Assembly (NCBI RefSeq): GCF_003862435.1
Contig: NZ_RHGY01000004.1
Location: 630-64,629, forward strand
DNA: 64,000 bases
Source: Weissella viridescens
Lineage (GTDB): Bacteria; Bacillota; Bacilli; Lactobacillales; Lactobacillaceae
Direction of reading: 5' to 3'
Shown here: positions 38,242 through 48,360 of the stretch, piece after piece
Layout of the letters: each line of letters opens with the position of its first letter
Position numbering within the stretch: the stretch's first letter is position 1
The notes under the pieces: generated by a model
What the model was told of the DNA's origin: nothing
Database searches by the model: none
Seen by the model: only the letters and a program-made list of their open reading frames with translations
Made by a program: the position numbers and the translations under genes

Positions 38242-39241
38242 ATTTTGCAGTTGAATCCCGCGTCGTAAAGCCGTGAATTAATTCAATTTGTGTATCATCT
38301 AATTCTTCATGAGCCATCAACTTCGTCAACATACGCATTGAGATTGCCCCCATATCATAAATCGGTTGTGTGATTGATGACATAGCAGGACGAGTCATAC
38401 GCGTTAATTGCGAATTATTACTGGCAATGAGTTCAAAGTCTTGTGGTAAATGTAAGCCTAAATCAGTTAGACCATTTAAGACCCCGGCGGCCATTTCATC
38501 CGTTGTCACAACGGCAGCTGTAGCACCTGATGTTTTGACCGATTGCGCTAACGCATACCCGGCATCGTATGTATAGCTAGCTTGGAAAATCAACTTATCG
38601 TCGTGATTAATGCCGTGTTGAGCGATTGCATCTTCATACCCTTGAAATTTATAATCTTGTTTCGTGTATTTTGATAATGGTCCTGAAATAAAAGCAATCC
38701 GTCGGTGATCATTTTCAATTAAGTGCAACGTTGCATCACGAAAGGCATTGAAATAATCGATGTTCACACTTGGCAACTTTTTTTGCGTATCAAGGGCACC
38801 TGTTAGCACAACTGGCAAATCAACTGATAAAAGTCGTTCTTCGATTTCCGTCGATACTTGATTTCCCATGAAAATAATACCATCCACTTGCTTACCAAGC
38901 AGGTTGTCAATCAGATCCGTCTTAATCTCACTTCCATTTGAACTTGATAAAATAATCTGATAGTTATACATATTTGCCACGTCCTCGATACCACGAGCAA
39001 GTTCAGCAAAATACTGATCGGTTAGGTCGGGAATAATCAACCCCACCGTGGTGGTTTTACGTGAGGCTAGCCCTCGAGCAACTGCATTAGGGCGATACCC
39101 TAAATCAGCAATCACTTTTTCAACTTTTTCTTTAGTTGCTGGTTTAACATTGGCGTTTCCATTCACAACACGCGAAACGGTTGCCATTGACACACCTGCT
39201 TCACGGGCGACATCATAAATGGTGATTGTTGGTTTATCCAT
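38240..39241 (-). CDS. ccpA: Catabolite control protein A
   Basis: A LacI-family global regulator that binds cre sites with HPr-Ser-P. The ATG at 39241 is 8 nt from GAGGAG and gives 333 residues, the usual CcpA length; an upstream GTG would overlap the ribosome-binding site. The helix-turn-helix reads TITIYDVAREAGVSMATVSR and hinge helix RPNAVARGLASRKTTTVG, both very close to Bacillus CcpA, as is LARGIEDVANMYNYQIILS. It is divergent from pepQ, a known LAB arrangement, and a cre site in its own leader suggests autoregulation. Confidence 0.95.
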   Translation of the reverse strand: MDKPTITIYDVAREAGVSMATVSRVVNGNANVKPATKEKVEKVIADLGYRPNAVARGLASRKTTTVGLIIPDLTDQYFAELARGIEDVANMYNYQIILSSSNGSEIKTDLIDNLLGKQVDGIIFMGNQVSTEIEERLLSVDLPVVLTGALDTQKKLPSVNIDYFNAFRDATLHLIENDHRRIAFISGPLSKYTKQDYKFQGYEDAIAQHGINHDDKLIFQASYTYDAGYALAQSVKTSGATAAVVTTDEMAAGVLNGLTDLGLHLPQDFELIASNNSQLTRMTRPAMSSITQPIYDMGAISMRMLTKLMAHEELDDTQIELIHGFTTRDSTAK

Positions 39242-39266
39242 CCGCCTCACTCCTCTTCTTATTCAT

Positions 39267-39280
39267 TGTAAGCGTTACCA
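39267..39280. promoter_or_regulatory. cre site at the ccpA promoter
   Basis: TGTAAGCGTTACCA fits the consensus TGWAARCGYTWNCW at every position. It lies 26 nt upstream of the ccpA ATG, just downstream of a minus-strand TATAAT (39283-39288), where binding would block transcription of ccpA. Confidence 0.85.
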
Positions 39281-39365
39281 CTATTATAGTACCATGTTTT
39301 CATGATTTTTTCATTTGATAAAAAGTTATTTTATCATAATTATCTTGAAAATGACACAAGGTTTC

Positions 39366-39379
39366 TGAAAACGTGTACA
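39366..39379. promoter_or_regulatory. cre-like site at the pepQ promoter
   Basis: TGAAAACGTGTACA matches the cre consensus except for one base and overlaps the likely pepQ -10 TACAAT (39376-39381), a repressing position. Confidence 0.65.
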
Positions 39380-39414
39380 ATAATAGACATCATATAAAAA
39401 AGGAGTTTTCATCT

Positions 39415-40515
39415 ATGTATCAAAATATTAAGGAATTGCAAAACTGGCTCAATGTCCAACAACTTGACGTTGCCTACATTTCAGATTTCCACTCAATTTC
39501 GTACTTAACTGGTTTTGAATCTGATCCAATTGAACGGATTTTAGCCTTAGTGCTATTTCCACAAAACGATCCTTTCATTTTCGCTCCAGCGCTTGAAGTC
39601 GAAACGGTTAAGGCAACTGGTTGGCCCTACCCTGTCTACGGTTACCAAGACTCAGAAGATGCTTTTGCCATGATTGCTGGACATATTAAAGATGAAACAA
39701 CTCATTATGAAAATTGGGCTGTTGAAAAGGGTACCCTAACCCTTGAACGCTCCCAACAAATTCAACGCGTTGTACCGAACGTTAAATTTAAGGATGATTT
39801 GACACCTTTGATTGAACGGATGCGTTTAATTAAGACTCCGGCTGAAATTGAAAAAATGCATCAAGCCGGTGCTGATGCTGACCGTGCTTTCCAATTTGGT
39901 TTTGATGCCTTGGCGACCGGTAAAACAGAACTAGAGGTCATGGCAGAGTTAGAATATCACATTAAGGCTCGTGGTGTTCCTGCAATGTCATTTGAAACAC
40001 TTGTTCAATTTGGCGCACATGCTGCAAACCCACATGGTTCTACCGGCTCAACAAAGTTACAACCAGGCGAACTTGCCCTATTTGATCTCGGGACTGTCTA
40101 TGATGGTTACGTCTCAGATAGTACCCGTACAGTCGCTTATCAATCAGTCTCAGAGCATCAACGCGATGTTTACAATGTTGTCCTTGAAGCCCAATTAACG
40201 GCTCAAGACGCTGTGAAACCAGGGATGACAACAGGTGAACTCGATCAAATTGCCCGCGATGTGATTACCGATGCTGGTTACGGTGAATACTTTGTTCATC
40301 GCCTTGGACACGGTCTTGGAAGTTCCGTGCATGAGTCAATTCAAGTCGCTCCGAATAACGATTTGGTCCTAGAACCCGGCATGGCCTTCTCAATTGAACC
40401 TGGAATTTACATTCCTGGTGATTTGGGGATTCGAATTGAAGATTCTGTCGTCCTAACTGAAACCGGCGCAGATTCATTTACTCACACAACGAAAGACTTA
40501 CAAATTATCGACTAA
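39415..40515 (+). CDS. pepQ: Xaa-Pro dipeptidase PepQ
   Basis: A cytoplasmic M24 metallopeptidase that cleaves dipeptides with C-terminal proline, used in peptide nutrition. The ATG at 39415 follows AAGGAG, giving 366 residues. The creatinase-like N-domain is followed by the pita-bread domain with metal ligands in LFDLGTVYDGYVSDSTRTV, HRLGHGLGSSVHE, SIEPGIYIPG and GIRIEDSVV. It is divergent from ccpA. Confidence 0.95.
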   Translation: MYQNIKELQNWLNVQQLDVAYISDFHSISYLTGFESDPIERILALVLFPQNDPFIFAPALEVETVKATGWPYPVYGYQDSEDAFAMIAGHIKDETTHYENWAVEKGTLTLERSQQIQRVVPNVKFKDDLTPLIERMRLIKTPAEIEKMHQAGADADRAFQFGFDALATGKTELEVMAELEYHIKARGVPAMSFETLVQFGAHAANPHGSTGSTKLQPGELALFDLGTVYDGYVSDSTRTVAYQSVSEHQRDVYNVVLEAQLTAQDAVKPGMTTGELDQIARDVITDAGYGEYFVHRLGHGLGSSVHESIQVAPNNDLVLEPGMAFSIEPGIYIPGDLGIRIEDSVVLTETGADSFTHTTKDLQIID

Positions 40516-40517
40516 AA

Positions 40518-40567
40518 CAAAAAAGAGTTAGAACGCCTCCGCAAGGATTTGTTCTAACTCTTTTTTT
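40518..40567. terminator. Shared terminator of pepQ and the fatty-acid operon
   Basis: AAAAAAGAGTTAGAAC and GTTCTAACTCTTTTTTT form a long stem with a loop of about 16 nt, placed between two converging genes. Confidence 0.9.
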
Positions 40568-41348
40568 AAAATTTACGAAAACGTTGTTGCCGTCTTGAAA
40601 CTAGTTCATTTGGATCTAATTTCATTAAGCGTTCAATTGAACGCTCCAGACGAACTTGAACGAGGCGCATTAAGCGCCGTTTTGTCCAGCCTTCTGGAAT
40701 GACATAATCAATCACGCCTTCATCAGCTAATTCAGCAGCTGTTAAGCCCATAAGCCGTGCGGCCTCATCAGAACGCTTACCATCCTTCCAAAGGATAGAA
40801 GCAAACCCTTCTGGTGACAGCACAGAATATGTGGCATTTTCAAACATCCAAACCTCATCAGCCGTAGCTAAAGCCAAAGCACCACCTGAACCACCTTCAC
40901 CATAAATAATTGCAATAATCGGTACGGTGACCTTCATGCTCGTGAGAATAGATTGTGCAATCGCTTCGCCTTGCCCATTTTCCTCAGCTTCTTTACCAGG
41001 ATAAGCTCCCGGTGTATTAATGAAGGTAATAATGGGTTGGCGGAATTTTTCTGCATGATGCATCATCCGCTGCGCTTTACGATAACCACTTGGGGTCGGT
41101 GACCCATTACGCTTAGCAATTTTTTCATCTAAGGTAATTCCCTTATCGATCGCAATAATCGTAACAGGTTGCTCGTTTAGCATCGCTACTCCACTGACGA
41201 TACTGGGATCATCACCTTGTAGGCGATCTCCGTGCATCTCAAAAAAGTCCGAAAATAATGATTGAATAATATAATTTGCGGAATAACGATCCTCACGTGA
41301 CTTAGCTACGACTTCAGCTGGATCTAAATCATGTTTAAACAAACTCAT
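40566..41348 (-). CDS. accA: Acetyl-CoA carboxylase carboxyltransferase alpha subunit
   Basis: Transfers the carboxyl group from biotin to acetyl-CoA, with AccD. The ATG at 41348 follows GAGG, giving 260 residues. The crotonase-like fold shows GDRLQGDDPSIVSGVA, INTPGAYPGKEAEENGQGEAI and GEGGSGGALALATADEVWM. It is the last gene of the fatty-acid operon; one base separates it from accD. Confidence 0.96.
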   Translation of the reverse strand: MSLFKHDLDPAEVVAKSREDRYSANYIIQSLFSDFFEMHGDRLQGDDPSIVSGVAMLNEQPVTIIAIDKGITLDEKIAKRNGSPTPSGYRKAQRMMHHAEKFRQPIITFINTPGAYPGKEAEENGQGEAIAQSILTSMKVTVPIIAIIYGEGGSGGALALATADEVWMFENATYSVLSPEGFASILWKDGKRSDEAARLMGLTAAELADEGVIDYVIPEGWTKRRLMRLVQVRLERSIERLMKLDPNELVSRRQQRFRKF

Positions 41349-41349
41349 G

Positions 41350-42180
41350 TTATGCCTCATTTCTGCGATGCAATCGAACCAACTTAGCAATGGTATCAGC
41401 TAAGTTTTCACGTTTTACAATTTCATCCACAAAGCCTTGTTGCTTTAATGACTCAGCACGTTGAAAGTCTTCTGGTAATTTCTCATGCAATGTCTGCTCA
41501 ATGACACGCCGACCAGCAAAACCAATTAAAGCATGCGGTTCGGCTAATGTCACATCTCCATCCATCGCAAATGATGCCGTCACACCACCAGTGGTTGGAT
41601 CAGTCAAAACAACTAGGTAAAATAGACCCGCTTGTTGGAACCGCGCCAATACACCTGAAATCTTAGCCATTTGCATCAGAGATTGAATCCCTTCTTGCAT
41701 TCGTGCACCACCAGATGCGGTAAACAAAACCACAGGTAACTTTTCTTGTAACGCTAATTCAAATAAACGCGTAATTTTTTCACCAACAATGGTGCCCAAA
41801 GACCCCATCACAAAATGACTGTCCATAATGCCCAGTGCGACAGGTTGATCTTTAATCGTCCCAGTTCCGGTCATCACGGCATCACGTAAATGCGTTGTCC
41901 GTTGTGCTTTATGCAACTTATCTGCATACCCCGGAAAATCAGGGTTTTGTAGGGACAATTCCGCATTTGTTTCGACGAAAGAATCCGCATCTAAGACCTG
42001 TGCCAAACGTTCCTGAGCCGTTAAACGGAACCCATAACCACAGTTGGGGCACACCTTATACTTACCAAGCTGCTTTTCATAGAAATGCGTATGGCAGTAT
42101 GGGCAATCAACAAAAAGACCATCTGGTACTCTTTTAGCTGCATCTGAAGGTTCATTTTTAAATTGATGTACCGCTCCCAT
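41350..42180 (-). CDS. accD: Acetyl-CoA carboxylase carboxyltransferase beta subunit
   Basis: Pairs with AccA. The 276-residue protein starts at the ATG at 42180 (GGAGGG upstream) and has the N-terminal four-cysteine zinc ribbon (CPYC near residues 25-28 and CPNC near 44-47), then the crotonase fold with [17 protein letters not shown] and [14 protein letters not shown]. The first 23 nt overlap the end of accC, so start and stop are interleaved. Confidence 0.95.
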   Translation of the reverse strand: MGAVHQFKNEPSDAAKRVPDGLFVDCPYCHTHFYEKQLGKYKVCPNCGYGFRLTAQERLAQVLDADSFVETNAELSLQNPDFPGYADKLHKAQRTTHLRDAVMTGTGTIKDQPVALGIMDSHFVMGSLGTIVGEKITRLFELALQEKLPVVLFTASGGARMQEGIQSLMQMAKISGVLARFQQAGLFYLVVLTDPTTGGVTASFAMDGDVTLAEPHALIGFAGRRVIEQTLHEKLPEDFQRAESLKQQGFVDEIVKRENLADTIAKLVRLHRRNEA

Positions 42181-43555
42181 CGTCACCCTCCTCAAGCTGC
42201 TTTTGCCAATTTGGCAAAAAGACATCTTCAATATATGTCGTGTTAAAATCACCTGAAACAAAATGTGCGTCATGCAACAAATCGAGTTGGAAACTACGGT
42301 TTGTTTGCACGCCATCAATTTGCGTTTCTGATAATAAACGACGTAACTTTTGAATGGCTAAAGTTCGATTGTCATCTTGTGCAATCACTTTACCAATCAT
42401 CGCATCGTAGTATGGCTTAATTTGATCGTGTTCATAGATTCCCGTATCAATACGACTCCCTAAACCACCATTCGGCCAGAAGAGATGGTCAATGGTTCCT
42501 GTACTTGGCAAAAAGCCAGTTTCAGGCACTTCAGCATTCAAACGCGCTTCAATCACATGCCCTTGCATGCGTAAGTCTGCTTGTTTAACCTGAAGGGATT
42601 CGCCAGCTGCAATTAAAATTTGCATCCGGACTAAATCAATATTAACCAACATTTCAGTTACTGGATGTTCCACTTGAATGCGCGTGTTCATTTCCATAAA
42701 GTAAAAATGACCCGCTTCATCTTGCAAAAACTCAATCGTTCCGGTATTTTCATAGCCGATGGCATCAACTGCACGCTTTGAAATTGCACCAAGTTCAGCT
42801 CGTTGGTGTTCCGAAACACCAACCGCTGGTGTCTCTTCAATCAACTTCTGATTTTTTCGTTGTAATGAACAGTTACGCTCTGGTAAGTACACCATATTTC
42901 CTTGTTGATCGCGAAGAATCTGCATTTCAATATGGCGGACATTTGTCATCACTTTTTCAACGTATAGGTGGTCATCCCCGAATGCAGCTTGGGCTTCATG
43001 TTGCGCATCAGCGAATTGCGTAGCAAGTTCATCTTGATGATAAACAAATCGCATCCCTTTACCACCACCACCTGCGGCAGCTTTTAGTAAAATAGGATAG
43101 CCGATTTTATTAGCAACGGCTTCGACGGCCTCGATATCACGAACAAAGCCTTCTGAACCAGGAATAACTGGCACATCTGCTTTGCGCATCGCTTCACGGG
43201 CTTGGGCCTTATTCCCCATCAATGCAATGACTTCAGAACTTGGACCAATCCACTTGATGCCAACAGCAGTTACCATTTCAGCAAACATATCGTTTTCAGA
43301 AAGGAACCCATATCCAGGATGGATAGCTTCCGCCCCCGTTAACAATGCAGCACTCAAAATATTATTCATATCTAAATAACTATCTTGGGCACGGGGACCA
43401 CCAATTGCGACTGCTTCGTCTGCTAATTGCACATGCAAACTATCTTTATCTGCAGTTGAATAAACCGCAACAGATTGAATGCCCATTTCACGTAATGTGC
43501 GGATAATTCTAACCGCAATTTCACCACGATTAGCAACTAGAACCTTTTTAAACAT
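42158..43555 (-). CDS. accC: Acetyl-CoA carboxylase biotin carboxylase subunit
   Basis: Carboxylates biotin on AccB using ATP and bicarbonate. The 465-residue ATP-grasp enzyme has the N-terminal [20 protein letters not shown], the glycine loop [29 protein letters not shown] and a C-terminal biotin-carboxylase domain. It is about 10-15 residues longer than typical, with an acidic tail read through the accD start. GGAGAC precedes the ATG. Confidence 0.96.
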   Translation of the reverse strand: MFKKVLVANRGEIAVRIIRTLREMGIQSVAVYSTADKDSLHVQLADEAVAIGGPRAQDSYLDMNNILSAALLTGAEAIHPGYGFLSENDMFAEMVTAVGIKWIGPSSEVIALMGNKAQAREAMRKADVPVIPGSEGFVRDIEAVEAVANKIGYPILLKAAAGGGGKGMRFVYHQDELATQFADAQHEAQAAFGDDHLYVEKVMTNVRHIEMQILRDQQGNMVYLPERNCSLQRKNQKLIEETPAVGVSEHQRAELGAISKRAVDAIGYENTGTIEFLQDEAGHFYFMEMNTRIQVEHPVTEMLVNIDLVRMQILIAAGESLQVKQADLRMQGHVIEARLNAEVPETGFLPSTGTIDHLFWPNGGLGSRIDTGIYEHDQIKPYYDAMIGKVIAQDDNRTLAIQKLRRLLSETQIDGVQTNRSFQLDLLHDAHFVSGDFNTTYIEDVFLPNWQKQLEEGDDGSGTSI

Positions 43556-43557
43556 AC

Positions 43558-43986
43558 TTAGTCTCCAATCGCAAATGTTAGTTCAGCGGTTGTGACACGC
43601 TTACCATTAACATAAGCTGTCCCTTTCCCCATTCCAACGTTGCCACGGAATTTTTCCAACTCAACAGTTAACTTAATTTGATCCCCAGGTTCAACCTTTT
43701 GACGGAAACGTGCCTTGGGAATACTTGCCAAGTAAACCGTCTTCCCCTTAAATTCAGGTAATGTCAGAATGGCGATTGCACCAGTTTGTGCCAATGCTTC
43801 AATCATCATCACCCCAGGAAATGTTGGATTACCAGGAAAATGCCCTTGGAAAACTTCTTCATTCATCGTGACATTCTTAATGCCTGTTGCTGATTGACCA
43901 GGTGTGATTTCTTCAACACGATCAACCAATAACATTGGATAACGATGTGGTAAAATTTCTTGAATTTCTTGTGTATTTAATTCCAT
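43558..43986 (-). CDS. fabZ: 3-hydroxyacyl-ACP dehydratase FabZ (second copy in operon)
   Basis: Dehydrates 3-hydroxyacyl-ACP during elongation. The 142-residue hot-dog protein has the catalytic His49 in GHFPGNPTFPG and Glu63 in MIEALAQTG. Its position between accB and accC matches the streptococcal FabZ location, so it is probably the general dehydratase. The stop is two bases from the accC start. Confidence 0.95.
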   Translation of the reverse strand: MELNTQEIQEILPHRYPMLLVDRVEEITPGQSATGIKNVTMNEEVFQGHFPGNPTFPGVMMIEALAQTGAIAILTLPEFKGKTVYLASIPKARFRQKVEPGDQIKLTVELEKFRGNVGMGKGTAYVNGKRVTTAELTFAIGD

Positions 43987-44008
43987 GTTACTGCCCCCTC
44001 CTTACTAT

Positions 44009-44467
44009 TTAGTCGGGTATAATTTCAAATAGGTTCATTTCATAATCAACCATATCTTCATCTGCAACAAGCACTTGTTTAACTGTTCCACTAACATCAC
44101 TCTTAATCGGCGTCATCAACTTCATGGCTTCAATCAAAGCAACTTGGTCGCCAACGTTGACATGATCCCCTACCTGTACAAATGGTTGGGCATCAGGGTT
44201 TGGACGCAAGTAAACTGTTCCAACTAATGGTGCTGTAATAAACGTTCCTGTTTGTTCTGAAACAGGCGCTTCATTAACAGGTGTCGCTTCATTTTCTACA
44301 GCTGCTGGCGCTGGTGTTGCAGCTGACGCCACAACAGTAGGCGCCTCATTCTTACTCAAATGTAGGTTATAATCGCCTTCATTGACTGAAAATTCACGTA
44401 ATGAACTTGCGTCAACGGTTTGAATTAAGTCTTTTAGTTCATCTAATGATAGTTCCAAACTACTCAC
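44009..44467 (-). CDS. accB: Acetyl-CoA carboxylase biotin carboxyl carrier protein
   Basis: Carries biotin for AccC and AccA/D. About 152 residues with an N-terminal helical segment (LDELKDLIQTVDASSLREF), an Ala/Pro/Thr-rich linker (about 55-90) and a C-terminal biotinyl domain with EAMKLM, whose lysine is biotinylated. Start is uncertain: GTG at 44467 overlaps the fabF stop by 8 nt, while a TTG three codons later is possible. Confidence 0.92.
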   Translation of the reverse strand: MSSLELSLDELKDLIQTVDASSLREFSVNEGDYNLHLSKNEAPTVVASAATPAPAAVENEATPVNEAPVSEQTGTFITAPLVGTVYLRPNPDAQPFVQVGDHVNVGDQVALIEAMKLMTPIKSDVSGTVKQVLVADEDMVDYEMNLFEIIPD

Positions 44468-45692
44468 CCCACTCTTTGAAAACGAGGGCAGCATTGTGTC
44501 CACCAAAACCATAATTAGCTGACATCGTATAGTGGACAGGCTTCTTTTGTTCACCCTGCTTCACCAACTTAACGCTCGCTGTGTCTTCACCTTGATGTGT
44601 CATACCAATATTCGCTGGCATCTCATCGCGGAGTAGTGCCCCAATGGCTGCAATGGCTTCAACGGCACCGGCGGCACCTAATAGGTGTCCCGTCATTCCC
44701 TTCGTTGAAGAAACATCCACACCCTGTTCACCGAAGACGCTTGTAATAGCGTTAGCTTCAGCTGAATCATTTGTAGGCGTTGCAGTTCCATGGGCGTTCA
44801 AATAATCGATTTGGTCAGGTGTTACACCAGCATCTTCCAAGGCTAACTTCATTGAACCAGCAGGTCCAGAACCGTCTGGTGTTGGTGCAGTCAAATGGTA
44901 AGCATCTGAGTTTGCACCATAACCAACAACTTCACCAAGAATCTTTGCACCACGTGCTTGTGCGTGTTCTAGAGATTCCAAAATCAAAATCCCTGAACCT
45001 TCACCCATTACGAACCCATTACGGTCCTCATCAAAAGGCAATGATGCATGCATAGGGTCAGTGTTCGTTGATAATGCCGTTAAGGCTGCGAAACCTGAAA
45101 TCCCCATCTTCTCGACAGTGGCTTCAGATCCACCAGTAATCATGACATCTGCCATACCATGCTTGATCCGCAAATATGATTCACCAATGGCATTGGTTGC
45201 TGATGCACAGGCCGTTGAAAGTACATAATTGATATTCTTTGCCCCGTAACGCATCGACACATTTCCAGACAACATGTTTGGAATAGCCATTGGCACGAAC
45301 ATTGGGCTAACACGACGTGGGCCCTTGTCATGCATTTTGATAACTTGTTCTTGAATAGTAATTAAACCACCAATTCCGTTACCAAGAATGACACCCATCT
45401 TATTTGGATCAGTGTTTTCATCATTAATGCCCGCTTGTTCAAGCGCTTCACCGGCTGCATGAACGCCGTATTGTGAAAACAAATCCATTTTACGGGCTTC
45501 ACGCTTTCCAATGCGTTCGGCTGGATCAAAGTCTTTGACTTGTCCGGCAACTGAAATACCGGTATCGCTGGCATCGAACTTCGTAATCTCACCGATTCCG
45601 ATTTGTCCGTCCATCAAATTATCCAAGTATGTTTCAGCTGTATTCCCAATTGGTGTAATCGCACCTAATCCAGTTATTACAACTCTTGTCAT
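44460..45692 (-). CDS. fabF: 3-oxoacyl-ACP synthase II
   Basis: The elongating condensing enzyme. The 410-residue thiolase-fold protein has the nucleophile in STACASATNAIGE (Cys about 164) and the two histidines in NAHGTATPTND and MTGHLLGAAG. GAGG precedes the ATG at 45692. Confidence 0.97.
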   Translation of the reverse strand: MTRVVITGLGAITPIGNTAETYLDNLMDGQIGIGEITKFDASDTGISVAGQVKDFDPAERIGKREARKMDLFSQYGVHAAGEALEQAGINDENTDPNKMGVILGNGIGGLITIQEQVIKMHDKGPRRVSPMFVPMAIPNMLSGNVSMRYGAKNINYVLSTACASATNAIGESYLRIKHGMADVMITGGSEATVEKMGISGFAALTALSTNTDPMHASLPFDEDRNGFVMGEGSGILILESLEHAQARGAKILGEVVGYGANSDAYHLTAPTPDGSGPAGSMKLALEDAGVTPDQIDYLNAHGTATPTNDSAEANAITSVFGEQGVDVSSTKGMTGHLLGAAGAVEAIAAIGALLRDEMPANIGMTHQGEDTASVKLVKQGEQKKPVHYTMSANYGFGGHNAALVFKEWGE

Positions 45693-45716
45693 TTTCTATA
45701 CCTCAATTGTTTCAGA

Positions 45717-46439
45717 CTAAAGTGATAAACCACCATCAACAGTGATTGTTTCACCTGTAACATAGTCGTTTTCGATCAAAAATTGTGCCGTTTGCGCAAT
45801 TTCATCAGCGTCTCCAAGACGCTTCAATGGAATCGCATCCTTAATGTTGGCTTGAACCTTTTCACTTAATTGACTCGTCATATCAGAATCAATCATCCCA
45901 GGCGCAATGGCGTTCACACGAATACCACGTGACGCACCTTCTTTAGCCAACGACTTTGTTAAACCAATAATACCAGCCTTTGAAGCCGCATAATTGGCTT
46001 GTCCCATATTGCCATGGAGCCCCACGATTGAAGACAAATTAATAATCGCCCCAGTTCGCTTTTTAAGCATGTGCTTAAAGACTGGTTGCGTCACATTAAA
46101 TGTTCCAGTTAAATTCGTGTCCACCACTTGGGCAAAATCAGCTGAAGACATGCGAATCGCTAATGTATCTTTGACAATTCCAGCATTATTCACTAGCACA
46201 TCAATTTGACCAACTTCTTCAATCAGTGCTTGAATGACCGGTTGAATTGTGTCGGCATCGGCAATATCACCCAAAATAACTGGGGTACCTTCAGGAAACT
46301 CATCTAACACAGCCTCACTTGGTTGTGAACGACCGTGTAAAATCACCTTTGCGCCAAGTTGGCTAAACCGTTTTGCAATGGCTAACCCAATCCCACGCGT
46401 TGAGCCTGTGATTAAGACATTCTTATTCTTTAAATCCAT
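45717..46439 (-). CDS. fabG: 3-oxoacyl-ACP reductase
   Basis: An NADPH-dependent short-chain dehydrogenase. The 240 residues contain the TGSTRGIG nucleotide motif, NNAG, and the Ser-Tyr-Lys triad (NLSSIVGLHG; QANYAASKAG). The start overlaps the fabD stop in a TAATG arrangement, which implies coupling. Confidence 0.97.
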   Translation of the reverse strand: MDLKNKNVLITGSTRGIGLAIAKRFSQLGAKVILHGRSQPSEAVLDEFPEGTPVILGDIADADTIQPVIQALIEEVGQIDVLVNNAGIVKDTLAIRMSSADFAQVVDTNLTGTFNVTQPVFKHMLKKRTGAIINLSSIVGLHGNMGQANYAASKAGIIGLTKSLAKEGASRGIRVNAIAPGMIDSDMTSQLSEKVQANIKDAIPLKRLGDADEIAQTAQFLIENDYVTGETITVDGGLSL

Positions 46440-47374
46440 TATTTCCCCTCACCTACAATTTCATCTGTCACTGTTTGGAGTGATGCTAAATCATTGATTG
46501 TATAGCGGGCCACATCCTTATCCAAAATTTGCTTTGCGAACTTTGTCAAAGTCTTATCTGGTCCTAATTCCAATGTTGCATCCAACCCTTGTGCTTGCAT
46601 CGCCAAAAGTGCATCAGAAAAATGTGTTGGACTGACAATTTGTGTTGTTAATGTTGCTTTGACGTCATCAAAAACCGTCCCAGTTGTATTTGAATAAACT
46701 GGTACGTTCATAGACGCCATGGTTTCATTAGCTAAACGTGGTGTCAGTTCAGCGGCAGCACTATCCATAAATGGTGTATGGAAAGCACCGCTCACTGCTA
46801 GTGGCACAACTTTAATACCGTCTTGCTTTAGACTATCAGCGAACTGATCAATGTCTGCTGCTAAGCCAGCAATGACAAGTTGCTTTGGTGTATTGAAGTT
46901 AGCTGGATATAGTGTTGCTCCTGCCAATTGCGCTTGGTGAATTAAACTTAAAATACGATCCTGGTCATTATCCAAAATAACCAACATCTTGCTATCAGTT
47001 GCATCACTCGCCACTTGCATGAAGCGACCACGATCCTGCAAAATTTTGAAGCCTTGTTCAAAAGTCAACACACCTGCAATTGCTAGGGCAGTATATTCAC
47101 CTAAACTCAATCCCACTGCACCCACAACTTGATCTTTAATTTGATCTTCTAGTGCAGCATAGATTCCCATCGACATCGTATAAATCGCCATTTGAGCATA
47201 CTGGGTTTGAGCAAGCTTTTCGTCATTTTCAAGGATTTCATGTTGAAAATCATATCCAATCAACTCACTAGCTTGATCAACCACAGCACGATAAGCCGCA
47301 TTTTGCTCGTAGAGATCACGTCCCATACCGGCTTTTTGTGCGCCTTGCCCGCTTAGCAATAAACCAATTCGCAT
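46439..47374 (-). CDS. fabD: Malonyl CoA-ACP transacylase
   Basis: Loads malonate onto ACP. The ATG at 47374 is preceded by GGAGGACC, giving 311 residues. The active-site Ser90 lies in VGLSLGEYTALA, and a histidine follows in GAFHTPFM. Both ends overlap neighbours by one base (TAATG), as fabK ends here. Confidence 0.96.
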   Translation of the reverse strand: MRIGLLLSGQGAQKAGMGRDLYEQNAAYRAVVDQASELIGYDFQHEILENDEKLAQTQYAQMAIYTMSMGIYAALEDQIKDQVVGAVGLSLGEYTALAIAGVLTFEQGFKILQDRGRFMQVASDATDSKMLVILDNDQDRILSLIHQAQLAGATLYPANFNTPKQLVIAGLAADIDQFADSLKQDGIKVVPLAVSGAFHTPFMDSAAAELTPRLANETMASMNVPVYSNTTGTVFDDVKATLTTQIVSPTHFSDALLAMQAQGLDATLELGPDKTLTKFAKQILDKDVARYTINDLASLQTVTDEIVGEGK

Positions 47375-48339
47375 TACTTGGTCCTCCAAGTTTGATTCAA
47401 TAGTTCGGATGCTTGTGACCATGTGTCTGACAAAATGTCAGCAACTGGCTTAATATCCTTCACCATACCAGCTGCTTCACCAGCCATAAAGGCTCCAGTG
47501 CTCTTGTCACCATCAACCACGGCACGCTTTAATGAACCGTTTTCAAGTTCCTCAATGGCATCGGCATCAGGCTTTGGCTTGGTTACTTCAACACGTTCAT
47601 TTTTAATGTATTGTTTAGCCATTGGTGTCTTAAGCACACGGGCACGATTACCCATTAATTCACCAGTCACGACTGTTCCAATATCACGTGCCTTCACCAC
47701 AGCGTCTTTAAAGTTTTGGTGAATTTCAGATTCATCAGACGCTAGGAAACGGGTTCCCATCTGAACACCGCTAGCACCAAGCATGATCGCTGCAGCTGCT
47801 CCACGACCATCAGCAATTCCTCCAGCAGCAATGACTGGAATATCAACAGCATCGACCACTTGTGGCACCAAAGTCATTGTTGAAAGAGAACCAATGTGGC
47901 CTCCTGATTCAGCACCTTCAGCCACGACAGCGTCAACACCCTTCTTTTCCATCATCTTTGCTAATCCAACAGAAGGGACCACGGGAATCACAATAATGCC
48001 GTGTTCGTGTAGTTCATCAAGAAAAGGTGCTGGATCACCCGCACCAGTTGCGACGACCTTCACACCTTCTTCAATAATGACATCAAAAACTTCTCGAATG
48101 TGACGTGACATTAGCATCACATTCACACCAAAAGGCTTATCTGTAATTTCACGTGCACGTTGAATTTCCGTTCGGACTTGATCTGCATGCCAATAACCAG
48201 TCCCGATAATACCAAGGCCACCAGCTTCCGAAACGGAACCAGCTAATTGACCAGTCCCTGCCCAAGCCATACCACCTTGAATAATCGGATAGGTCATCCC
48301 CAACTTTTCAAAAATTGGGTTATCTAACTGTACGTTCAT
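47374..48339 (-). CDS. fabK: FMN-dependent enoyl-ACP reductase II
   Basis: The flavin enoyl-ACP reductase used by lactic acid bacteria in place of FabI, naturally insensitive to triclosan. The 321-residue TIM-barrel protein shows YPIIQGGMAWAGTGQLAGSV, GTGYWHADQVR, VVAEGAESGGHIGSLSTM and PVIAAGGIADGRGAAAAI. AGGAG precedes the ATG. Confidence 0.95.
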   Translation of the reverse strand: MNVQLDNPIFEKLGMTYPIIQGGMAWAGTGQLAGSVSEAGGLGIIGTGYWHADQVRTEIQRAREITDKPFGVNVMLMSRHIREVFDVIIEEGVKVVATGAGDPAPFLDELHEHGIIVIPVVPSVGLAKMMEKKGVDAVVAEGAESGGHIGSLSTMTLVPQVVDAVDIPVIAAGGIADGRGAAAAIMLGASGVQMGTRFLASDESEIHQNFKDAVVKARDIGTVVTGELMGNRARVLKTPMAKQYIKNERVEVTKPKPDADAIEELENGSLKRAVVDGDKSTGAFMAGEAAGMVKDIKPVADILSDTWSQASELLNQTWRTK

Positions 48340-48360
48340 GTGAGCTCCTTATTTACGTTC

